DNA from: Candidatus Binatus sp.
GTDB lineage: Bacteria > Desulfobacterota > Binatia > Binatales > Binataceae
Length of the DNA: 64,000 nt
Assembly: GCF_030646925.1 (NCBI RefSeq)
Contig: NZ_JAUSKL010000066.1
Location: 1 to 64,000 of the forward strand
Direction of reading: 5' to 3'
In this document: positions 51,682-60,685 of the stretch, piece by piece
How positions within the stretch are numbered: position 1 is the first letter of the stretch
How the letters are laid out: every line of letters starts with the position of its first letter
Notes under the pieces: model-generated
The model's database searches: none
Seen by the model: the letters and a program-made list of their open reading frames with translations, nothing else
What the model was told of the DNA's origin: nothing
Translations under genes and position numbers: made by a program

Positions 51682-53508
51682 CTACTCGACCAAGAGGCCT
51701 TCGAAGTCACCCTGCTCGCGCCATCGCGCAAGCATCTCGTAAAAGCGCACCGCGCCGTCCGGATACTGGCTGCCGAGGAAACCCTGCTTCGCGCTTTTCC
51801 CCTCGCCATTGTAGTAACCCGGCGTGCAGGTGTTCTGGTATTCAGTGATCATGCTCGGGGCCGTCACTATCTTTACCCATTCAGCCTCGGCCTCGGGGGT
51901 CGGTTCCACTGACCTTCCTTCACGATCCTTCACTGCCTTGATGACGTGGGCGATGTGAGTCGCCTGTCCTTCCAGCATGTAAGTGAAGTTCGGCGCGAGG
52001 CCGGTCTGGGTGAGACCCATATGAAAACAGTTCGGGAAGCCATGACTCATAAAGCCGTGATGAGTCTTCATTCCATTCGCCCAATAGTCGGATAGCGGCA
52101 GGCCGCCGCGGCCGTACACTTCAAATTCAGAGCGGCGGGTGTAGGCCGTGCCGACCTCAAAGCCGGTGGCGAAGATCAGACAGTCCACTTCGTACTCGAC
52201 GCCGTCCACGATCACCGCGTTCTCGGTCACGCGCTCGACGCCCTTGCCTTTGGTGTCCACCAGCTTAACGTTGGGCCGGTTGAAGGTGGGCAGGTATTCG
52301 TCGTTGAAGGTGGGGCGCTTGCACCATTGACCGTACCACGGCTTGAGCGCATCGGCGGTCTGCGGATCGCTGACCGTCGAGGAGACGCGATCGCGAATCT
52401 CGTTCATCTTCTGGTAGTCGGCGATTTCCGACATCAGCGCCATCTCTTCGCCGGAAACGTTTGCATCCTTACCCGACATCAGTTTGGCCAGATTCTTGAA
52501 CAGGCTCGTCCACTTGTCGCCGACGAGATCTTCCTCGATCGGGATTCCCGACAGGATCGAGCAGAAGTTGTGGTTGCGATACGCCTGCCATCCGGGGGTG
52601 AGCGTACTGGCCCATTCCGGATCGGTGGGCTTGTTGCCGCGCTCGTCCACCGACGACGGTGTGCGCTGGAACACGTAGAGTTGCTTCGCGTGCTGGCCGA
52701 GATGCGAGACGCTTTGGATCGCGGTCGCGCCGGTACCGACGATACCTACGCGCTTGTCGCTCAGTTTGTGCAATCCGCCGTTGGTATCACCCCCGGTATA
52801 GCTGTAGTCCCAGCGGCTGGTGTGGAACGTATGCCCTTTGAACTTTTCGATTCCCGGAATCGCCGGTAGCTTGGGGCGATTCAAAGGGCCGCTGGACATG
52901 ATCACGAAACGGGCTTTGAAGACGTCGCCGCGATCGGTCTTGACGATCCAGCGCCCTTCCCCATCGTCCCAGCGCGCTTCCTTGACTTGGGTCTGGAAGC
53001 AGGCCCGCTCATACAAATTGAAATGCTTTCCGATCCGCTGAGCGTGCTCGAAAATTTCCGGCGCGAAGGAATACTTTTCCTGCGGCAGATATCCGGTCTC
53101 TTCGAGCAGCGGCAGATACACGTAGGACTCGATATCGCACTGAGCGCCCGGGTAGCGATTCCAGTACCAGGTGCCGCCGAAATCGCCTGCCTTCTCGATG
53201 ATGCGAATGTTGGTGATGCCCTTTTTCTGCAGCCGGGCCGCGGCCAGGAGGCCGCCAAAGCCGCCGCCGACGATCACCGCTTCGAGCTCTTCATTCAAAG
53301 CGGGGCGAGTGAAGCCGGGATCGACATAAGGATCCGAGTTGTAATGCTCGAGCGCGCCGGTGATCTCCCGGTATTGATTGTTCCCGTCCACGCGCAGGCG
53401 CTTCTCGCGCTCCGCCGCATATTTCCGACGTAGTTTGGCCGGGTCGAAGCCCAACTCTTCAGGAGTGGGAATTCTTTTCGATTCTGCTTCCGTTACGCCT
53501 GCACTCAT
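51682..53508 (-). CDS. Baeyer-Villiger flavin monooxygenase
   Basis: 608 residues. The FAD Rossmann loop is [20 protein letters not shown] (about 79-98), with a typical N-terminal extension of 70 residues. The fingerprint FxGxxxHxxxW is [15 protein letters not shown]. The NADP Rossmann loop is [20 protein letters not shown]. The family (phenylacetone and cyclohexanone monooxygenases) inserts oxygen into ketones to form esters or lactones, using NADPH. The ketone is unknown. Nearby are an SDR and two hydrolases further upstream, a combination common in ketone degradation. Confidence 0.93.
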   Translation of the reverse strand: MSAGVTEAESKRIPTPEELGFDPAKLRRKYAAEREKRLRVDGNNQYREITGALEHYNSDPYVDPGFTRPALNEELEAVIVGGGFGGLLAAARLQKKGITNIRIIEKAGDFGGTWYWNRYPGAQCDIESYVYLPLLEETGYLPQEKYSFAPEIFEHAQRIGKHFNLYERACFQTQVKEARWDDGEGRWIVKTDRGDVFKARFVIMSSGPLNRPKLPAIPGIEKFKGHTFHTSRWDYSYTGGDTNGGLHKLSDKRVGIVGTGATAIQSVSHLGQHAKQLYVFQRTPSSVDERGNKPTDPEWASTLTPGWQAYRNHNFCSILSGIPIEEDLVGDKWTSLFKNLAKLMSGKDANVSGEEMALMSEIADYQKMNEIRDRVSSTVSDPQTADALKPWYGQWCKRPTFNDEYLPTFNRPNVKLVDTKGKGVERVTENAVIVDGVEYEVDCLIFATGFEVGTAYTRRSEFEVYGRGGLPLSDYWANGMKTHHGFMSHGFPNCFHMGLTQTGLAPNFTYMLEGQATHIAHVIKAVKDREGRSVEPTPEAEAEWVKIVTAPSMITEYQNTCTPGYYNGEGKSAKQGFLGSQYPDGAVRFYEMLARWREQGDFEGLLVE

Positions 53509-53662
53509 CGCATCAGCACTCCTTTTCGATTAGGCAGCATCTCGGTTCCAAGTCTTTGTGTGGGGACTGTCGATGCTGGTTCTCTACTACCTGTCGAAGC
53601 TAGTACAGTTGGCCGCCGCTTTGCCACCCTCGGCGAGACTCGTAATCGGAGGAGAGAAGAAT

Positions 53663-53728
53663 CCGAAACCCCTCACGCGTTTCGGGCTTCCTGGGGCATT
53701 AAGATGCGCGCTACGCGCTGTTAGTAAA
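53663..53728 (+). repeat. Dispersed palindromic repeat, copy 3 of 3
   Basis: CCGAAACCCCTCACGCGTTT, CGGGCTTCCTGGGGC and GATGCGCGCTACGCGCTG then TTAGTAAA, almost unchanged in order relative to copies 1 and 2. This is the shortest and most regular copy, without insertions. The preceding GGAGAGAAGA resembles the flank of copy 2. It lies in a 300-bp intergenic region (53509-53807) upstream of the Baeyer-Villiger gene, with no gene. Confidence 0.75.
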
Positions 53729-53807
53729 TGGGCCGCCGCCAAAACCTACGATAGGAAATAATCGCGTACCGGTGAAACGCGGCACTCGTCGCGATCGAGG
53801 ACGCGCC

Positions 53808-54005
53808 TTAGCTTTTGACCAGCGCGCGGCCGCTGTCGTCGTACTGGTAAGTATCGGCCGGATTCTCGTCGCGCGTTTTCTTGTGGGAGCCGTCGCAGAA
53901 CGGTTTGTTCTTCGAGAGTCCGCAAGCGCAGATGTAAACCGGCAATTCGGTTCCTTGGGCAATTTCGTAGGGAGATTGTTTGTCGAGCTTTACGATTCGC
54001 GCCAT
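53808..54005 (-). CDS. CDGSH iron-sulfur domain protein
   Basis: 65 residues from the ATG at 54005 (MARIVKLDKQSPYEI). The signature CACGLSKNKPFCDGSH holds the 3Cys-1His ligands of a labile [2Fe-2S] cluster, the mitoNEET type. The protein is a single-domain cytosolic form, probably an electron or cluster carrier. An in-frame ATG at 54059 would add an unlikely Ala/Arg leader. It stands alone between the Baeyer-Villiger and EamA genes. Confidence 0.9.
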   Translation of the reverse strand: MARIVKLDKQSPYEIAQGTELPVYICACGLSKNKPFCDGSHKKTRDENPADTYQYDDSGRALVKS

Positions 54006-54115
54006 TGCAATTCCTCGCGTTGATTTGCGCCGGCATTGTGCTGCCGCCGCTAGCGCCACTTAAATCCAGGCCATCGAGATAGTCAATCAAGATCGTCGAT
54101 CACGCCATCAACCGA

Positions 54116-55108
54116 TCAGATCAGCGGTTCGTGAACCGCCTCGATCACTGCGGCGTTGGGCAACTTGCGATGCGCGTCGGCGCCGAGCACCAGCGCGATC
54201 ACGCCGCCCACCGCGATGAGGATTCCGATCGCCTCGCGAGTGGTGGCGTGCTCGCCAAGGAAAAGCACCGCGAACAGGATCGATAACAGCGGAACGCCGG
54301 GAACGACGAGCGCCGTGGTCCACGCCAGCGACAATCGGCTGATCGCGCCATACCAACTGAGCGCGCTCAAAAAGTAGATGAAGAACCCGGTAATCGCGAT
54401 CACGCCGACCGCGTTGAGATCGGACAATTGGGCGAGCGAGGCCGGACGAAAAATCAGCAGCAGGGCGCTCAAGAAGATCGAGGCGTAGAGAAATCTACCG
54501 CCGACCACGCACGGCGGCGTCAGCGGCGGCATCAGCGTGAGCCCGACGATATGCGAAATCTGCCAGAAGAGCGGCGTGACGAAGACCAGCGCCGCGGCCC
54601 ATAGCGGCGAGAAAGCACCGCCGGCCTCGAACACCGAGCCGATTCCCGCCAAGATCAGCGTGGTCGCAAGGATCTGGCGGATCGAGGCCCGTTCGCCGAC
54701 GAATATCGTCGCGAGCACCAGCGAATAGATCGGCTCCGATTGCATCAGCAGGACGCCGGCGACTGCGCCGATTTGCGTCAGCCCGTAGGTCAGCGTCAGG
54801 CTGGTCGCGACGGTGCCCGATAGCGACATCTGCGCGAGCCGTCCGCGGAATCGGCGGTCCACGAGATTCGGCAATTCGCCGCGAAGATAGAGGACCGGTA
54901 GGATGCAAAGCGTCGCGAAGACCACCGCGCCGGTGCAAAACAGCAGCGGGTCTAGGTGGATCGCGCCCCATCGCGTGATGACGGGTTGGCCCGCGCCGAG
55001 TATCGTGCTGATGATCGCGAGTGTCAGCCCGACTTTGAAGGCGCGCTCCCGAATCGAATCGGCTGGCGACCCGGACACTCCTAACGGCGCGGCAGTTTCG
55101 CTTTTCAT
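54116..55108 (-). CDS. EamA/DMT family transporter
   Basis: 330 residues from the ATG at 55108; an upstream ATG at 55201 overlaps uppP and is less likely. Ten membrane helices fall into two EamA repeats, the second starting near GALVFVTPLFWQISHIVGLT-like residues. GAVAGVLLMQSEPIYSLVLA and FGEHATTREAIGILIAVGGV are typical repeat ends. Such exporters carry amino acids or other metabolites. The substrate is unknown. It follows uppP by 22 bp and may share its transcript. Confidence 0.85.
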   Translation of the reverse strand: MKSETAAPLGVSGSPADSIRERAFKVGLTLAIISTILGAGQPVITRWGAIHLDPLLFCTGAVVFATLCILPVLYLRGELPNLVDRRFRGRLAQMSLSGTVATSLTLTYGLTQIGAVAGVLLMQSEPIYSLVLATIFVGERASIRQILATTLILAGIGSVFEAGGAFSPLWAAALVFVTPLFWQISHIVGLTLMPPLTPPCVVGGRFLYASIFLSALLLIFRPASLAQLSDLNAVGVIAITGFFIYFLSALSWYGAISRLSLAWTTALVVPGVPLLSILFAVLFLGEHATTREAIGILIAVGGVIALVLGADAHRKLPNAAVIEAVHEPLI

Positions 55109-55130
55109 TCGAGACTCCGGCGCGACGAAC

Positions 55131-55916
55131 TCAGCCGCGGGCGAAGAAAACGATCGCGACCAGCACTGCCAGCGCGATCCGGTAAATCGAGAACGCGGCA
55201 TAGCTGCGGAGCCGCACGAATCGCAGCAGGCCGGCGATCGCGATCACTCCGAATATCGCCGCGGCCACGAATCCCCAACTAATCTGCGCGGTGAGGCCGC
55301 CGCGGAGCGCCTTGTGGATTTCCATCATGCCGGCGCCGGCGATTATCGGCGTCGCCATCAGGAACGAGAAGTTCGCGGCACTCTCGCGATCGATGCCGAG
55401 CATCCGCGCCGCCGTAATCGTCGCACCCGACCGGGACACTCCCGGCACGATTGCGAGCGCCTGGCTAAGCCCGATTACCAGCGCGTCGATTAGCCCAATA
55501 TCATCAATCGTGCGGCGCTGAGCGCCCACTCGATCCACCACCCAGAGCGCGATACCCATCACTGCGAGGTCGATCGCTATCAGCAGCGGCGAGCGGAAAA
55601 TCGTCTCGGCCTGCTTCTCGAGCAGCAAACCGATGATCGCGCCGGGAATCGACGCGACGATCAGCAGGAACAGCAGCCGTCGCGGAAGTTTCTGGCCGTT
55701 GGCGAGCGACAATCCCATCTCGAGCCATTGCCGCCAGTAGTAGGCCAGGAGCGCCAGCAGCGTCCCCAAGTGCAGCGCGACGTCGAACGCCAGGCCAGGA
55801 TCCTGCCAATGGAGCAGCCACGGAACGAGGATCAAATGCGCGGAACTGGAGACCGGCAGAAACTCGGTCAGACCCTGAACGGCGCCCAAAATTATCGCTT
55901 GAAAGGTAGAAAACAT
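55131..55916 (-). CDS. uppP: Undecaprenyl-diphosphatase
   Basis: 261 residues, eight membrane segments. Catalytic Glu and Arg residues lie in LGAVQGLTEFLPVSSSAHLI and VPGVSRSGATITAARMLGID, the BacA/UppP signatures. It converts undecaprenyl diphosphate to the phosphate carrier for peptidoglycan, O-antigen and ArnT-type sugar transfer. The gene is upstream of the EamA gene on the same strand. 55917-56095 contains no gene. Confidence 0.95.
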   Translation of the reverse strand: MFSTFQAIILGAVQGLTEFLPVSSSAHLILVPWLLHWQDPGLAFDVALHLGTLLALLAYYWRQWLEMGLSLANGQKLPRRLLFLLIVASIPGAIIGLLLEKQAETIFRSPLLIAIDLAVMGIALWVVDRVGAQRRTIDDIGLIDALVIGLSQALAIVPGVSRSGATITAARMLGIDRESAANFSFLMATPIIAGAGMMEIHKALRGGLTAQISWGFVAAAIFGVIAIAGLLRFVRLRSYAAFSIYRIALAVLVAIVFFARG

Positions 55917-56095
55917 AATAATATCAAGTACTTAAAAAGATCTGATGGCTCGTAGAGCGGGCTGGCCAGTTTTGTCGGAATTGCCTATCGGGAGCATCGA
56001 TTTGCCGCCTTTCCCCTTGACCGGGGAGTTGCTTGGTCTAGAATCAAGCGTGGCCTGTGGATAACGAAGTGGATAGCTGGGAGGATAAATTACCT

Positions 56096-56419
56096 ATGAC
56101 TCGAACCAACAGAGGCAAGGTGATCCCTCTGCGCGAAGGAAGCGTGGTCGCCGAAGACGGCGTCCCGGACCAATCCGCAATTTACGACGATATCCATCCC
56201 GGCGATCCGCAACCGTTCCCGGTCGTATCGACCCTGCCGCGATTGCCGGTGATGATCCCCGACGAGATTCTTGACTACTACGGGTGGGTATTCTGCCAAG
56301 GCGGCTTCCTCAATCTTCAGATGACCTTCGAGCAGTTTCTCGCGGTGGTCGCCGCCGTCAGCCCGGCGGGACTCAGCCCCGAATACGATCCGAGTGAGGC
56401 GTCGTATCCGAACGACTGA
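56096..56419 (+). CDS. Hypothetical protein with acidic N-terminus
   Basis: 107 residues from ATG 56096, 11 bp after GGGAGG. A GTG at 56057 is possible but has no better site. The body holds a conserved-looking LPVMIPDEILDYYGWVFCQG and FLNLQMTFEQFLAVVAAVSP, a small helix-beta fold with one Cys. No family is recognised. It is a monocistronic gene with a strong terminator after it, which supports a real gene. Confidence 0.6.
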   Translation: MTRTNRGKVIPLREGSVVAEDGVPDQSAIYDDIHPGDPQPFPVVSTLPRLPVMIPDEILDYYGWVFCQGGFLNLQMTFEQFLAVVAAVSPAGLSPEYDPSEASYPND

Positions 56420-56455
56420 CGGATAAACTTCACGCGCGAGATGAATTTCTCCACG

Positions 56456-56484
56456 ATGCCCGCCAGCCTCCGCTGCGCGGGCAT
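56456..56484 (+). terminator. Intrinsic terminator between convergent genes
   Basis: ATGCCCGC (56456-56463) pairs with GCGGGCAT (56477-56484). An inner CAGC/GCTG pair extends the stem to about 12 bp with one bulged base, and CTCC is the loop. TTCGTT follows. It ends the hypothetical gene and, read from the other side, the lipoprotein gene. Confidence 0.7.
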
Positions 56485-56514
56485 TTCGTTGTCCCGGGGC
56501 GCGACCTCTTCGCG

Positions 56515-57210
56515 TCACGGTGAACCGGAGTCGCGGGACGCCGCGGGCAGCAGAGTGTTGCGGACCCATACGCTCGGCAGGCCGGCCGTATCGGTCGGCG
56601 ATTTGACCCCGTTGTCCTGCGCGATTTGTCGCCAATTGTTTTCGCTGCCGGTGACTCGCTTCGCGAGCGCCTTCAGATCCTCGTTCGGCAGCAATGCGTA
56701 ATTGACGCCGCCAGCTTTCGGCGTCCCGCCGGTCGGCGGGCTCGCGGCGGCAAGCTGGTCGATCTTGGCGAACAGATTGAGCCGCGCAGTAGGCTGGTAT
56801 TTCGCGAGGTTCTGGTCGCCCATGTCTTGCGTGCGGACATTCACCACGATTCGCGAGCGTCGATCGCCCTGCGGCACCACCGAGATTTCGTAGCGATACT
56901 GCGGCTTGACCCCGACCAGGCTCCCGAGCACGCCTGACTGCTCGTCGGCGTCGCGCCACAGCGTGATCAGTTTATTGTCGGGCTTGACCTCGAACAGCAC
57001 GCCCTCGCCGCGGAGCGCATCCTGGGTGAGGACGAAAGCGTCGTGAACGTCGTAGGGGACGTCATGCTCTTCGCCCGCAGCGGCATCGACGCCGCCCCCG
57101 GCTGCCCGATTGGCGAAGTAAGGCGCGTAGCATCCGGCGATCAGCGTCAGGAGGGTCAACGCCGCGATGCCTGCGAGTTGCCGAAATCGGCGAAACATGA
57201 TTAATCGCAT
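56515..57210 (-). CDS. Lipoprotein with LysM-like C-terminal domain
   Basis: 231 residues. The lipobox is LIAGC (about 23-27). A beta-rich middle domain (residues 45-160, PDNKLITLWRDADEQSGVLG) of unknown family follows. The C-terminal part has LLPNEDLKALAKRVTGSENN and WRQIAQDNGVKSPTDTAGLP, which fits the length and spacing of a LysM-like domain. It may link the outer membrane to peptidoglycan. It is divergent from the FAD oxidoreductase gene with 150 bp between. Confidence 0.65.
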   Translation of the reverse strand: MRLIMFRRFRQLAGIAALTLLTLIAGCYAPYFANRAAGGGVDAAAGEEHDVPYDVHDAFVLTQDALRGEGVLFEVKPDNKLITLWRDADEQSGVLGSLVGVKPQYRYEISVVPQGDRRSRIVVNVRTQDMGDQNLAKYQPTARLNLFAKIDQLAAASPPTGGTPKAGGVNYALLPNEDLKALAKRVTGSENNWRQIAQDNGVKSPTDTAGLPSVWVRNTLLPAASRDSGSP

Positions 57211-57360
57211 GATCGAAGAAACCGCGCCCAGCTAGGAAACCATGCGATCATTGCGCGCGCAAGCCGCGTCGGGATGCGAAAGAGCGACCCGGCGTCCGCG
57301 GCCGGGTTTATCGGCGGCGATTGCGCGAGTTTCTCTCACACGGTAATCAATTAATCGCTT

Positions 57361-58722
57361 ATGGCTGATAACGACACGGCATCTTCGCGCCACGTGATGG
57401 CGGTGGTCGGGGGCGCTACGGCGGGTTCCGAAATTGCGCACATCCTCGCCGATCGCGGCGTACTCGTGCTGGTCTTCGAACAGAATCCGCGGCCGTACGG
57501 AAAGATCGAGGACGGGCTGCCGCGATGGCACGTGAAGCAGCGCAAGGACGAGTACGAAGAGATCAACCAGCGCCTCGATCATCCGAATATCGAGTTCGTC
57601 CCTTCGACGCGGCTCGGCGCCGATGTCGATTTCGAGGATCTGCGCACGCGATGGGGCCTCAGCGGGATCGTGCTGTCGCACGGCGCGTGGCGCGACCGGC
57701 CATTCCCGGTCGAGGGCGCCGATCAGTTTATCGATCGCGGGCTGGTGTATCAGAACAAGCTGATTTACTGGTTCAATCACTACCTCGAAGCGAAGTATGA
57801 GGGGCCGCGCTACGAAATCAGCGATGGAGCGATCGTCGTGGGCGGCGGCCTCGCCTCGATCGACGTGATGAAGGTGCTGCAGATCGAGACGGCGATGCGC
57901 GCGCTCAAGGCGCGCGGCCTCGAGACGGACATGCTGAAGCTGGAGCGCGAGGGAATCGAGCCGGTGCTGGCGGCGAATAATCTCAAGTATGCGGACCTGG
58001 GCGTCGCGCCGTGCAAATTATTCTATCGCCGCCGGGTGCTCGATATGCCGCTGTCGGATATCCCGCCCGACGCGCCCCAGAAACGCGCCGACGCGCTCCG
58101 GCAGGCGCGCGCGAAGATCCTCGAGAAGGCGCAGCGCAAATATCTGTTCGAGTTCCAGGAACTGCGCGCTCCGATCGGAGTGATTGCGGAAGATGGCCAA
58201 ATGGTCGGCGTCAATTTCAGCCGGACCGAAGTCGCCGACGGCCAGGTGCGCATCCTGCCCGACGGCGGCGAATCCGCGCGCGCCAAGCTAACTATCTGCT
58301 CGATCGGCAGCATCCCGGAGCCGATTCCCGGAATCCCGCAGAAGGGCGAAGTTTACACCTACGCCGATCAGAAAATCGGGCTGCTGATCGACGGACCGAC
58401 CGCGGTGTTCGCCGCGGGCAACGTGCTGACCGGCAAGGGTAACATCAAGGATTCGCTCGAGAGCGGCACCGAGATCGGAATCCGCGTCGCGGAGGCGTAT
58501 CTTGGATTGTCGGGCGAAGCGGTGGATCTCGCGGAGGGCGCGCGGCGGGTGGCGGCGGCGCAGGGCAATCGGATCGCCGACGCGATGGCTGCGCGGCCCA
58601 AGCTGGACGCGCAGGCGGTCGAGAATCTGCGGTACATGGTGCGCAAGCGCCAGCTCTCGGTCGGCTACGACGGCAGCTATCGCGCGTGGATCGCCAAGGT
58701 CACGCCGCCCGATCTTCAATAG
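57361..58722 (+). CDS. FAD-dependent pyridine nucleotide oxidoreductase
   Basis: 453 residues. The N-terminal dinucleotide loop VMAVVGGATAGSEIAHILAD is shorter than the classical GxGxxG. A second dinucleotide loop is AIVVGGGLASIDVMKVLQIE. CSIGSIPEPIPGIPQKGEVY precedes the final FAD motif VFAAGNVLTGKGNIKDSLES. It resembles the reductase subunits of glutamate synthase or ferredoxin-NADP reductase, with no Fe-S motif of its own. The partner is not apparent. It is transcribed with glyA 168 bp downstream. Confidence 0.72.
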   Translation: MADNDTASSRHVMAVVGGATAGSEIAHILADRGVLVLVFEQNPRPYGKIEDGLPRWHVKQRKDEYEEINQRLDHPNIEFVPSTRLGADVDFEDLRTRWGLSGIVLSHGAWRDRPFPVEGADQFIDRGLVYQNKLIYWFNHYLEAKYEGPRYEISDGAIVVGGGLASIDVMKVLQIETAMRALKARGLETDMLKLEREGIEPVLAANNLKYADLGVAPCKLFYRRRVLDMPLSDIPPDAPQKRADALRQARAKILEKAQRKYLFEFQELRAPIGVIAEDGQMVGVNFSRTEVADGQVRILPDGGESARAKLTICSIGSIPEPIPGIPQKGEVYTYADQKIGLLIDGPTAVFAAGNVLTGKGNIKDSLESGTEIGIRVAEAYLGLSGEAVDLAEGARRVAAAQGNRIADAMAARPKLDAQAVENLRYMVRKRQLSVGYDGSYRAWIAKVTPPDLQ

Positions 58723-58889
58723 ATTCGACGAAAGATTTGCGGTCCGAGGCGGAGCTTTCGCGACGCGCGAGCGCAGCGAGCCCGGAGTCCGGAGCGGAGG
58801 CGAGGGTAATCAAAAGACTGCGCAGCTCAAGTTTTGCCTCGGCAATTCCATGCCTATAGGCTTTCATCCTGAGCGACAGGAGGTGTGGC

Positions 58890-60137
58890 GTGGACGAACT
58901 GCAACGGACTGACCCCGAAATTTACGACCTTATCAAGCGCGAAGAACGCTACGAGATCGATTCGATTCGGCTGATTGCCTCGGAAAACTACGTCTCGAAG
59001 GCCGTGCTCGAAGCGACCGGCTCGATCCTGACAAACAAGTATTCGGAAGGCTACGCGGGACGGCGCTACTACGAGGGTCAGCGCAATATCGACGAGATCG
59101 AGACGCTTGCCGTCGAGCGCGCCAAGGCGCTGTTCAAGGTCGAGCACGCCAACGTACAGCCATACTCCGGGTCGCCGGCCAATGTCGCGGTGTACTTCGC
59201 GCTGCTCAAGCCGGGCGACACGATCATGGGCCTTGCGCTGCCGCACGGCGGGCATCTGACGCACGGATGGCCCGTCAGCGTCACCGGGACGTTCTGGCGT
59301 TCGGCGCAATACGCAGTCGATCGCGAAAGCCACGTGATCGATTTCGACGAGGTGCGCAAACTCGCGCAGAAAGAGCGGCCGAAGATAATCGTGACCGGCG
59401 GCACCGCGTATCCGCGCTTCTGGGATTTCAAAACATTCAGCGAGATCGCCAAAGAAGTGGGCGCCCTGCTGCTGGCCGATATTTCGCACGTCGCCGGATT
59501 GATCGTCGGCGGAGTGCATCCGGATCCAGCGCCGTATGCCGACGTGATCATGACGACCACGCACAAAACGCTGCGGGGTCCGCGCGGCGCGATGATCCTG
59601 TGCCGCGAGCAATTCGCCAACGCGATCGACAAGGCAGTCTTCCCCGGCCTGCAAGGCGGTCCGCACAATCACACCACGGCGGCGATCGCAGTCGCGCTGA
59701 AGGAAGCTGCGACTCCGGAGTTCAAAACGTATGCGCGAAAAACCGTGAGCAACGCGAAGACGCTGGCCGAAGAACTGCTCGCGCGCGGCTTCAGCCTCGT
59801 TTCGGGCGGCACCGACAATCACCTGATACTGGTCGATCTCACCAACAAGAAGGTAATCGGTAAAAAAGGATCGAAGGCGCTCGAGGCCGCAGGGATCGTC
59901 TGCAACTACAACACCGTGCCTTACGATCCGCGCAAACCGTTTAGCCCGAGCGGTCTCAGACTCGGCACGCCCGCGGTGACGTCGCGCGGGATGGGCGATG
60001 CTGAAATGCGGCAAATCGCGGCGTGGATGGATCAAGCGATCGCCAAGGCAAGCGACGAGGCGGTGCTGAAGCGCATCGCGGGCGAGGTCACCGAGATGTG
60101 CCGCAAGTTCCCGGCGCCTGGCCTGTACTTGCCGTAA
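58890..60137 (+). CDS. glyA: Serine hydroxymethyltransferase
   Basis: 415 residues from a GTG preceded by CAGGAGG. PLP-enzyme landmarks are SENYVSKAVLEATGSILTNK, YAGRRYYEGQRNIDEIE, HPDPAPYADVIMTTTHKTLR (PLP Lys) and GPRGAMILCREQFANAIDKA. RLGTPAVTSRGMGDAEMRQI near the end is typical. It interconverts serine and glycine and feeds one-carbon units to folate. The upstream gap (58723-58889) has GC-rich partial repeats and no riboswitch that I recognise. Confidence 0.97.
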   Translation: MDELQRTDPEIYDLIKREERYEIDSIRLIASENYVSKAVLEATGSILTNKYSEGYAGRRYYEGQRNIDEIETLAVERAKALFKVEHANVQPYSGSPANVAVYFALLKPGDTIMGLALPHGGHLTHGWPVSVTGTFWRSAQYAVDRESHVIDFDEVRKLAQKERPKIIVTGGTAYPRFWDFKTFSEIAKEVGALLLADISHVAGLIVGGVHPDPAPYADVIMTTTHKTLRGPRGAMILCREQFANAIDKAVFPGLQGGPHNHTTAAIAVALKEAATPEFKTYARKTVSNAKTLAEELLARGFSLVSGGTDNHLILVDLTNKKVIGKKGSKALEAAGIVCNYNTVPYDPRKPFSPSGLRLGTPAVTSRGMGDAEMRQIAAWMDQAIAKASDEAVLKRIAGEVTEMCRKFPAPGLYLP

Positions 60138-60175
60138 GAGCAATAGCGATTTCGCATCAAGATTTGTGCGCTCGC

Positions 60176-60445
60176 CTATAGCCGCTGGCGGGAAGCGTCC
60201 GACGCGATGATCCCGCCCATCGGGAATCGGCGACAGTTGGTATTGCCGGGATCGCAGGCCATGCAATTCTCGCCGCGGTTGTCGCACACGGTATGCATCG
60301 GTCTTAAGTCAAGCTGCCGTTCCTGGTGGCTGTGAGGATACGGTCCAATCACGTAGGGATTCGCCGGCTGCAAGCACGCAGGCATCGACGCCGCGGCGAT
60401 CAGCAGCATCGCAACTCTTAGGCTGTTCAGGCTTCTCGAAGGCAT
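60176..60445 (-). CDS. Small Cys-rich lipoprotein
   Basis: 89 residues from ATG 60445, which follows GAGGTG. The lipobox SMPAC (about 20-24) follows a hydrophobic stretch. The mature part is short and has four more Cys: CDNRGENCMACDPGNTNCRR. No family is recognised. A disulfide- or metal-binding lipoprotein is possible. The upstream 60446-60685 stretch has no gene. Confidence 0.55.
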   Translation of the reverse strand: MPSRSLNSLRVAMLLIAAASMPACLQPANPYVIGPYPHSHQERQLDLRPMHTVCDNRGENCMACDPGNTNCRRFPMGGIIASDASRQRL

Positions 60446-60685
60446 CGACGTACACCTCGTCGTCGATTTTTGGAGCATCATCGGCGCCAGCGATTTGTCA
60501 GTAGGCGCAACGCCCTGATCTCTGCGCAAATTGTTCCTTGTAATAAATTCAAATTACCTGCGCGCGTAATTGAAGGTACTGCGAGCGGAAAAAAAATTCC
60601 GGTCGGCTTGTGACGCGAGGGCGTAGCTCGCTCAGCATGACGTGACGCCAGGAACTGGCCTTTCGCGAGTAGGTAGCGACTACCT

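Noticed and set aside
58723-58889. Glycine riboswitch before glyA
   Set aside because: No tandem aptamer pattern is visible. The region is GC-rich repeats only.
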